This document shows, in pieces, positions 58,203 to 64,000 of a stretch of 64,000 bases of DNA. Position 1 is the first letter of the stretch, and each line of letters begins with the position of its first letter. The notes beneath the pieces were generated by a model. The model did not search any database and was not told the DNA's origin. It was given only the letters and a program-made list of their open reading frames with translations. A program made the translations under genes and the position numbers. The DNA is taken from positions 124,001-188,000 of the forward strand of contig NZ_JAUHPX010000003.1 of NCBI RefSeq assembly GCF_030418305.1, read 5' to 3'. The stretch is from Demequina lignilytica (GTDB taxonomy: Bacteria > Actinomycetota > Actinomycetes > Actinomycetales > Demequinaceae).

Positions 58203-60119
58203 GTGACCACCATGACGACAATTTCGACGCTCCAGCCGCTCGCCCTGCGCGACGCGGTCATCGCCGACGGGTTCTGGGCGCCCCGGCGCGAGACGGTGCG
58301 CGCACATACGATCCCGCAGCAGGAGCACCAGCTACGGACGGGCGGTCAGTTCGAAGCCCTCAGGCTCGCATGGCGACCCGGCGACCCCGGCGAGCCCCAC
58401 ATCTTCTGGGAGAGCGACATCGGCAAGTGGATCGAGGCCGCCAGCTACACGCTCGCGACGCACCCCGATCCCGACCTCGAGGCATCGGTCGACGAGGCCA
58501 TCGATCTGCTCCGCGGGGCGCAACAGCCTGACGGCTATCTCAATACCTACTTCACCGTGGTGAAGCCCGGTGAGCGCTTCACCGACCTGCGCGACGCCCA
58601 CGAGCTCTACTGCCTCGGCCATCTCATCGAGGGCGCGGTCGCGCACTTCGACGCGACCGGTAGCACCAGCTTCCTCGACATCGTCCGTCGCTACGCGGAC
58701 CTGGTGGTTCGGGAGTTCGGACCGGGCGGCTCCTGCGAGGGCGGCTACGACGGCCACCAGGAGATCGAGCTCGCGCTCGTGAAGTTGTCGCGCGCCACCG
58801 GGGATGCGAGGTATGTGGAACTCGCCAAGCGCATGATCGACGCTCGTGGGACGCAGCCGTACTACTTCGAGGCGGAGCTGGAGCGCCGCGGTACACCCGG
58901 CTACTTCAGCCGGGAGTTCCGCAACCGTGAGCAGCAGGCCGAGCGCTTCCGGGAGTACAACCAGTCCCACCTGCCCGTGCGCGAGCAGTCCGAGATCGTC
59001 GGACACTCGGTGCGGGCCATGTACATGCTCATCGCGATGGCCGACCTGGCCGTCGACACGGACGACCCGGGCCTCCTGAGCGCCTGCGAGCGACTTTGGG
59101 AGTCGATGGTGGGCGGGAAGATGTACGTCACCGGCGGGCTCGGGTCGGACCCGTCCATCGAGGGCTTCTCCGCTCCCTTCGACCTGCCGAACTACACCGG
59201 CTATGGCGAGACCTGCGCGGCGATCGGCCTCGTCATGTGGGCGCAGCGCATGGCGAACATCACCCGCGACGGTCGCTATGCCGACGTGCTCGAGCGCGCC
59301 CTGTACAACGGCGTTCTCGCCGGTGCCTCGTCCGACGGCGTCTGCTACTTCTACGGCAACCCGCTCGCCAGCGCCGGCGACGTGCATCGTCACGAGTGGT
59401 TCGGAGTCGCGTGCTGCCCGCCGAACCTCGCCCGGCTGCTGGCGTCCCTCCAGACCTATGCGTATGCCCAGGGCGACGACGAGCTCGCCGTGCACCTCTA
59501 CATCGGGGGCAGTGTGACGACCACGGCCGGGGGCGGCGCGACGGTCGACGTCGCGACCGCCCTGCCTGCGGACGGCCGTGTCGCGCTCACCTTCCGAGAC
59601 GTGCAGGCGGACGCCGCGTGGACGCTTGCGTTGCGTGTCCCCGCGTGGTCGGCTACGACATCTGTCCGAGTGAACGGTGAGGAGATCGCGCTGGCCGAGG
59701 TGGTCCGGGACGGCTATGCGCGCCTGACACGCGAGTGGGCCGAGGGCGACGTGGTGGAGCTGTCGTTCGACGATGCACCCTTCCGGGTCCGCGCCGATCC
59801 TCGCGTCGCTGCGGACGCCGGGCGCGTCGCCCTGCAGCGCGGCCCTCTGGTCCACTGCTTGGAGGGCGTCGACCTCGACGGCGTCCCCGCCCACAGCATC
59901 GTGCTCCCGCGCGAGGCCGCGCTCGTGGTCGAGGAGGGCCCTGTCGCGGGTGTGCACGCCATCGCCGCCGACGCTAGGCGCGTGGAGCCGCTCGCCGACG
60001 GGCAGCTGTACTCGACCGAGGATCCGCGCCTGCAGCCGCAGTGGATCCGTGCCATCCCGTACTTCGCGTGGGCTAACCGCGGGCAGTCGACCATGGCGGT
60101 CTGGCTCCCGGAGCGGTAG
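58203..60119 (+). CDS. GH127 beta-L-arabinofuranosidase-type glycoside hydrolase
   Basis: 638 residues from GTG 58203 with GAGGAAGG upstream. Zinc-thiolate site conserved: Glu320 (SIEGFS), Cys338 in ETCAAIG (Glu336 acid/base candidate), and Cys404-Cys405 in VACCPPNLARLL, matching the Glu/Cys/Cys/Cys site of the GH127 enzyme HypBA1. No signal peptide, so intracellular. Hydrolyses beta-L-arabinofuranosyl or a related sugar residue taken up as oligosaccharide. Divergent from LacI; operator at 58138. A perfect-stem terminator follows. Confidence 0.92.
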   Translation: MTTMTTISTLQPLALRDAVIADGFWAPRRETVRAHTIPQQEHQLRTGGQFEALRLAWRPGDPGEPHIFWESDIGKWIEAASYTLATHPDPDLEASVDEAIDLLRGAQQPDGYLNTYFTVVKPGERFTDLRDAHELYCLGHLIEGAVAHFDATGSTSFLDIVRRYADLVVREFGPGGSCEGGYDGHQEIELALVKLSRATGDARYVELAKRMIDARGTQPYYFEAELERRGTPGYFSREFRNREQQAERFREYNQSHLPVREQSEIVGHSVRAMYMLIAMADLAVDTDDPGLLSACERLWESMVGGKMYVTGGLGSDPSIEGFSAPFDLPNYTGYGETCAAIGLVMWAQRMANITRDGRYADVLERALYNGVLAGASSDGVCYFYGNPLASAGDVHRHEWFGVACCPPNLARLLASLQTYAYAQGDDELAVHLYIGGSVTTTAGGGATVDVATALPADGRVALTFRDVQADAAWTLALRVPAWSATTSVRVNGEEIALAEVVRDGYARLTREWAEGDVVELSFDDAPFRVRADPRVAADAGRVALQRGPLVHCLEGVDLDGVPAHSIVLPREAALVVEEGPVAGVHAIAADARRVEPLADGQLYSTEDPRLQPQWIRAIPYFAWANRGQSTMAVWLPER

Positions 60120-60144
60120 CCGGGAACGCCCGCGCGACGAGAGG

Positions 60145-60184
60145 GTCGAGGGCCCCGAGACTGCGAGGTCTCGGGGCCCTCGAC
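60145..60184. terminator. Perfect 17-bp stem terminator, convergent
   Basis: GTCGAGGGCCCCGAGAC (60145-60161), loop TGCGAG, then its perfect complement 60168-60184, between the convergent GH127 and DUF5695 genes. Confidence 0.85.
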
Positions 60185-60185
60185 G

Positions 60186-62810
60186 TCACCTCGCCGTCGC
60201 GACCGAGCGCAGCGAGACAGTCGCCCCCGCCCCCGTCGGCAGGGCGACGGTGACGCGGTTCCAGCCGGGGCGCATCGTCGCGTCGCCGTCGAGGCGCCGG
60301 CCGTCGATCTCGACGGCGTAGGACCCGGCGCTCGGCGCGCGGACCTCGAGCGCAAGCTCGTGGGCATCCGCGGTGATGTTCTCGAGCTCGAGCACGCAAC
60401 CGTCATCTGCGATGCGCACCTCCACGATGGCGTCACGCTCGAGGACCACCGCCCACCCGCGAGCGACGTCGAAGAAGCGTGCGCGCAGGCCGTCGTGCGG
60501 GACCACGGTAACGCCATGCCCGGTTGCCGTCACCGTGCAGCCGAGGCCCGCGTCGCGGCCCTCCTCGGCGTACACGATCGAGGCGGCGCAACGCAGCGCC
60601 CCGAACCACCCCAGCGCGCTCTCGCCGGAGAGGGCCACCACGCCGTGCAGGAGGTCCTCGCCGCCTGCGCGACCCGAGAGGTCGCCGTGATGGCCCACCA
60701 CGATCCAGCCGCTTGCCCCACGGTTCTCGGGGGCCTCGCTCAGGCAGCCGCCGGAGTTGAAGATCGAGAAGCCTGCCAGGTAGGACGCGTAGGCGGCCTT
60801 CAGAAGCTCCGGGTCCGCGTGCTGCTGCTCCAGCGCCCAGTCGAACAGCGCGTACGCGCCCAGCTGCGTCATGTAGCTCGCGTTCCACTGGCTGTCGCCG
60901 TGGGCGCGCAGGTCGGTCATGTAGAGGTGCCACACGGGCTGGCGGCCGCGGTTGGCCAGCGACGCCCGCGCGGACTTCTCCATCACGGCCTGGTCGCCCA
61001 CGGCCTTGCCGTAGGCGTAGACCGCCTCGAATGCGGTCGAGTCGTACGCCATCTCCGAGCCGAAGGGGTACTCCTTGCCGGCGAAGTGCATCGCCTTCTT
61101 GGTGACGAGCGCCTCGAGATGGGCGGCCTCCTGGTCGAGCCCCTCCCGCCGGAGCGCGGCCGGCAGGTCGAGCGCGATGCCGAGCTCGCCCATGTTGCCG
61201 AAGCGGTCGGCGCCGACGCCGTCGGGGAACATCCAGTACGCGAACATCGCGCGGGCGTAGAAGTAAGCCTTCCGAAGCCACTCGACGGGCGCGTCGAGCC
61301 AGTCGTAGCGGTACAGCGTCGCGATCCGGTACATGTTCACGTAGGTGTTCGCCACGTGGACGTAGTTGAACGCACGCCATACGTCGTCGGCGCCGTTGCC
61401 GGCCCACGGCTCGAACATCGAGAACCACGGCACGGCGCGATGGACGCGCCAGCCCGGCTGCTCGGTGAGCCGGTCCTCGATGAAGTCCTTGCAGTAGGCC
61501 TGCAGGGTCCGGATCTGGTCCTCGTCGGGCCGGTGCACGTTCCACTCGGATAGGAAGAGGCCGCTGACCAGGCCGATCTCGTCGCTGCCCCCCGCCATCC
61601 ACTCCGGCACGTCCGTGGTCGAGGCCGCGTTCACGCGCTGGCGCCCGGCCAGGTCCCACATCAGCAGCCCGTGGAACGCCGGATCGGCGGGGTCGGTCTC
61701 GAACTGCCGCTCGGCGATGAACGCCGCCTGCTGCGAGTAGATGGCCTCGGGATCCTCGATGCCCCAGAAGACGATGCGGGACTCATGGCTGCCGACGGAC
61801 ACCCGCAGGGTGCGCCGCCCGTGGCCGCGCAGCGTGAGCGGGAGCCGCCAGGTGCCGTCGCAGAGGCTCTCGAGCGTTCCGAGCGCCATGTCGGCGGGGT
61901 CCGTGGTGACGTCCGGGCGTGCGTCGGCGTAGACCGTCGCCGCCGCCTCGAGCCCGACCGGGAGCACCATCCCCGGGGTCGTCTCCAGGTAGACGCCCCC
62001 GTTGGCCGCGAGCCAGCGGTGCGTGGCCTCGTGGTCCGCCTGCATCGACACCAGCAGCGAGAGGGTGACCTCTGCGCCGGGGTCGAGCGTCCGACCGTCC
62101 CCGTCGACGCCGAACGCGGGGTTCTCCGAGTCGATGGGGTACGCCGTGTAGAGCCCCTCGAACGACTCCGAGAAGGTGCTCCGGGGCCCCCACCGCGGAT
62201 CGTCGTGCGCGACGTCGAAGCTGTCGATCGTCGTGTCGCCCATCGTCTTGAGCACCAGCAGGGGCATGTCGCCGCTCGACTTCGCCCAGGTGAACCACGA
62301 GTTCGCATGGCAGATCGCCGCGTGCCTCAGCACGCACTGCTCGTACTTGTACGTGTCGTCCCCGCGGAAGTACTGGTTCATGAGCAGCGGGACCCCGACG
62401 CGGGCGAGCTTGACGGCGGCGTCGCCGTCGTTGCGGATCAGGGTGTCCCATCGAAGGCCCTGAGCGGTGCGCCGGTACTCCTGCGTCACGGAGAGGTGGG
62501 ACGTCGACTCCGACGGCGAGAAGGACACCTGAATGCGGTCCCTCGCGACGGAGACCGTGCGCTGCGCGGCGAGCTCCGAGGTGAGGAACGCGGCCGGGGG
62601 TCCCGCGGGCGACGCGACCTCGATCCCCACGGTGCCCAGCCAGCGCGAGCCCGGACCGTCGTACTCCTCGAAATCGTCCACCGGAAGCAGGAACTCCGTG
62701 CCGTGGCGATCGCTCGCCGAACGCATCGACGTCCATGCCGCGCGCACGGGGTCGAACCCCGCGCGCAGGTCGCCGATCTCCCACACCACCGCATCGTCCT
62801 CAGGCGCCAC
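60186..62810 (-). CDS. DUF5695 large protein, putative carbohydrate-active enzyme
   Basis: 874 residues from GTG 62810, chosen for GAGGAAGGG upstream; a longer ORF would run through the operator. N-terminal beta-rich half (about 1-390), then an alpha-rich part with aromatic and acidic clusters (EPWAGNGADDVWRAFNYVHVANTYVNMYRIATLYRYDWLDAPVEWLRKAYFYARAMFAYWMFPDG, MAYDSTAFEAVYAYGK, WNASYMTQLGAYALFDWALE) and a C-terminal beta domain. The layout is that of an (alpha/alpha)6-barrel glycoside hydrolase with flanking beta domains; DUF5695 has no known activity. No signal peptide. Paired with GH127 under the same operator. Confidence 0.82.
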   Translation of the reverse strand: MAPEDDAVVWEIGDLRAGFDPVRAAWTSMRSASDRHGTEFLLPVDDFEEYDGPGSRWLGTVGIEVASPAGPPAAFLTSELAAQRTVSVARDRIQVSFSPSESTSHLSVTQEYRRTAQGLRWDTLIRNDGDAAVKLARVGVPLLMNQYFRGDDTYKYEQCVLRHAAICHANSWFTWAKSSGDMPLLVLKTMGDTTIDSFDVAHDDPRWGPRSTFSESFEGLYTAYPIDSENPAFGVDGDGRTLDPGAEVTLSLLVSMQADHEATHRWLAANGGVYLETTPGMVLPVGLEAAATVYADARPDVTTDPADMALGTLESLCDGTWRLPLTLRGHGRRTLRVSVGSHESRIVFWGIEDPEAIYSQQAAFIAERQFETDPADPAFHGLLMWDLAGRQRVNAASTTDVPEWMAGGSDEIGLVSGLFLSEWNVHRPDEDQIRTLQAYCKDFIEDRLTEQPGWRVHRAVPWFSMFEPWAGNGADDVWRAFNYVHVANTYVNMYRIATLYRYDWLDAPVEWLRKAYFYARAMFAYWMFPDGVGADRFGNMGELGIALDLPAALRREGLDQEAAHLEALVTKKAMHFAGKEYPFGSEMAYDSTAFEAVYAYGKAVGDQAVMEKSARASLANRGRQPVWHLYMTDLRAHGDSQWNASYMTQLGAYALFDWALEQQHADPELLKAAYASYLAGFSIFNSGGCLSEAPENRGASGWIVVGHHGDLSGRAGGEDLLHGVVALSGESALGWFGALRCAASIVYAEEGRDAGLGCTVTATGHGVTVVPHDGLRARFFDVARGWAVVLERDAIVEVRIADDGCVLELENITADAHELALEVRAPSAGSYAVEIDGRRLDGDATMRPGWNRVTVALPTGAGATVSLRSVATAR

Positions 62811-62881
62811 TGTCGACCCTTCCTCGTTGAAGCGTAGAGGCCGCGCGCCCCGGTCGTCGGGGTGCACGGCCAGGCCAGGAT

Positions 62882-62893
62882 GAAAGGCCTTTC
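62882..62893. promoter_or_regulatory. LacI-type operator 2, upstream of DUF5695 gene
   Basis: GAAAGGCCTTTC, identical to the core of the other two operators, 72 bases upstream of the GTG at 62810. Lies in the 332-base divergent gap (62811-63142) that holds both promoters and no gene. Confidence 0.75.
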
Positions 62894-62970
62894 GTCCAAC
62901 GGTACCCGCAGCGACCCACCCGAGCAACAGGGATGATGGGTGGCGATTCGGCGACGACGGCACCGCGCTG

Positions 62971-63025
62971 TTGACATCGGCGAATCGGCGAGAGTATCGT
63001 CGCCGTCATCGTCGAAAGGCCTTTC
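62971..63025 (+). promoter_or_regulatory. Promoter and LacI-type operator 3, sugar-binding protein gene
   Basis: TTGACA (62971-62976), 18-bp spacer, TATCGT (62995-63000), then GAAAGGCCTTTC at 63014-63025. Same arrangement as at GH127. Confidence 0.75.
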
Positions 63026-63142
63026 AATGGGGAAGCCGATCGGGGAGACTGGAGCTCGACGAAGGAGCTCGGTCAGGTGTTCTGCTCAGCCACTCAAGGA
63101 CGAGGCCGGCCGGATGCCGCACCACACACTGAAAGGAATGTC

Positions 63143-64000
63143 ATGGGACAGCGCAGTTTCCGTTGGCGTCGCACCGGCGCCGGCGCCATGCTCGCCGGCA
63201 TGGGGGCCGTCGCCCTCACCCTCTCCGCCTGCTCGTCGAGCGACGGTGGCGACGGTGGCAGCTCGGGCGAGCCCGGCCAGCCCGCCGGCGACCAGAACCT
63301 CACGATCATGTTCTGGGGTGACGAGCGTGCACCCGAGCAGTGGAAGACGCTCGGCGACGCCTTCATTGCCGACGGCCACGAGAACGTGAAGATCGAGTAC
63401 ATCCACCAGCCCGCGGAGTACGACACGAAGATCCAGACCCTCGTCGCGGCCAACCAGACCCCGGACGTGTTCTTCATGAACTCTGCGGGCATGGGCCGCT
63501 TCATCGACGCAGGCACGCTGCTCGACCTCGCACCTGTGTACGACGAGCTCGGCATCGACCTCGACAGCGAGTACCTCGAACCCGCGATCTGGCGCGAGGA
63601 CGAGTCGGTCTGGGGACTCTCGCCGCTGATCCACCTCATGGTGATGTTCTACGACAAGGCCGCGTTCGACGCCGCCGGTATCGATACGCCCCCGACCGAC
63701 CCGGCTGAGGCCTGGTCGTGGGATGACTTCGTGGCCGCCGCCACGGCCCTGTCGGACCCCTCGTCCGAGGGGGACGGCTGGGGATCGATGATCCTCACCG
63801 ACCCGCTGGTGACGGCGCCGCTGCTGGCGTCGAACGGCGCGTACTGGTTCGACGAGGAGGCGATGGAGTTCACGCTCAATGACCCGAGCGCGGTGGAGGT
63901 CTACGAGAACATCAAGGCCCTCGCGGACACTGGGGTGTCCATCCCGCCGGCGAACCTGAGCTCGATGGGTCTCGACGTGGTCTTGCAGTCGCGCCAGGCC
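63143..64000 (+). CDS. Sugar ABC transporter substrate-binding lipoprotein, 3' end outside window
   Basis: 286 residues visible, cut by the window edge. Lipoprotein signal MGQRSFRWRR...LSAC with Cys30 as lipidated residue, a Gly/Ser-rich linker, then the family-1 sugar-binding fold (NLTIMFWGDERAPEQWKTLGDAFIADGHENVKIEYIHQPAEYDTKIQTLVAANQTPDVFFMNS, YDKAAFDAAGIDTPPTDPAEAWSWDDFVAAATAL). Captures an oligosaccharide for an ABC importer whose permease genes would be expected just downstream. Start ATG 63143 after AAAGGAAT. Operator 3 precedes it. Confidence 0.93.
   Translation, partial: MGQRSFRWRRTGAGAMLAGMGAVALTLSACSSSDGGDGGSSGEPGQPAGDQNLTIMFWGDERAPEQWKTLGDAFIADGHENVKIEYIHQPAEYDTKIQTLVAANQTPDVFFMNSAGMGRFIDAGTLLDLAPVYDELGIDLDSEYLEPAIWREDESVWGLSPLIHLMVMFYDKAAFDAAGIDTPPTDPAEAWSWDDFVAAATALSDPSSEGDGWGSMILTDPLVTAPLLASNGAYWFDEEAMEFTLNDPSAVEVYENIKALADTGVSIPPANLSSMGLDVVLQSRQA

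Noticed and set aside
62342..62372. AGTACT with flanking AACC at about 62363 as a fourth CAGTACT repeat copy
   Set aside because: It lacks GTCCCG at the right distance and the second half-site; it is ordinary coding sequence of the DUF5695 gene.

Overview
The window is high-GC DNA (roughly 70 percent by eye) with frequent GTG starts and strong purine-rich ribosome binding sites. It carries the conserved origin neighbourhood of an actinobacterium: gyrB, dciA, recF, dnaN, oriC, dnaA, rpmH, rnpA, yidD, yidC, jag, rsmG, parA, parB, and then the block aminotransferase, trxBA, pseudokinase, murJ, DUF6049, Nudix, pcnA. That block mirrors the pcnA-mutT4-mviN-trxB-parBA-yidC-rnpA-rpmH-dnaA order of Mycobacterium, without sigM or cwlM. 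The content (LacI-controlled sugar genes, FemAB plus ATP-grasp wall genes, fused TrxB-TrxA, DUF805 cluster) fits Micrococcales (Cellulomonadaceae/Demequinaceae-like), but genus cannot be fixed from the sequence alone.

Layout. 1-8.3 kb: replication genes on the minus strand (gyrB partial, two small membrane or secreted proteins, dciA, recF, dnaN), oriC, dnaA. 8.5-13.7 kb, plus strand: rpmH-rnpA-yidD-yidC-jag-rsmG-parA-parB with three perfect parS sites, one of them inside the parA coding sequence. 13.7-24.8 kb: a D-Ala-D-Ala ligase, a PLP aminotransferase, the TrxB-TrxA fusion and the MurJ/lipid II export neighbourhood, then pcnA. 24.8-34.7 kb: accessory region with a DUF559 nuclease-like gene flanked by inverted copies of a 58-bp repeat, ald/aldR, an MFS exporter, an acyltransferase, five DUF805 membrane proteins and LysE. 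34.7-41.3 kb: ino1, padR, a class A PBP and two cross-bridge-type enzymes (FemAB, ATP-grasp). 41.5-46.4 kb: rpsF-ssb-rpsR-rplI, a second DUF559 nuclease-like gene flanked by inverted copies of a different 58-bp repeat, then dnaB behind a DnaA-box cluster. 46.4-56.3 kb: a thioredoxin lipoprotein, CcdA, GyrI-like, PadR, UbiB-like kinase, aldose epimerase, and a MarR/FAD-monooxygenase/MFS locus. 56.3-57.0 kb: a gene-poor stretch with a frameshifted remnant. 57.0-64.0 kb: a LacI-controlled sugar island (GH127, DUF5695 protein, sugar-binding lipoprotein) with three copies of the operator GAAAGGCCTTTC.

Most interesting signals. (1) Two unrelated DUF559/AbiEi-like genes each sit between inverted copies of their own 58-bp repeat family. 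Solo copies of the repeats lie elsewhere in the window, and most copies have a G-rich tail. This looks like a REP/RAYT-like arrangement built around a PD-(D/E)XK protein instead of a tyrosine transposase. (2) The 10-mer GGACGATGCG occurs at least 20 times exactly, in genes and between genes on both strands, where base composition predicts fewer than one. It behaves like an uptake, segregation or recombination signal. (3) A cluster of DnaA boxes upstream of dnaB is denser than that in the dnaA-dnaN gap.
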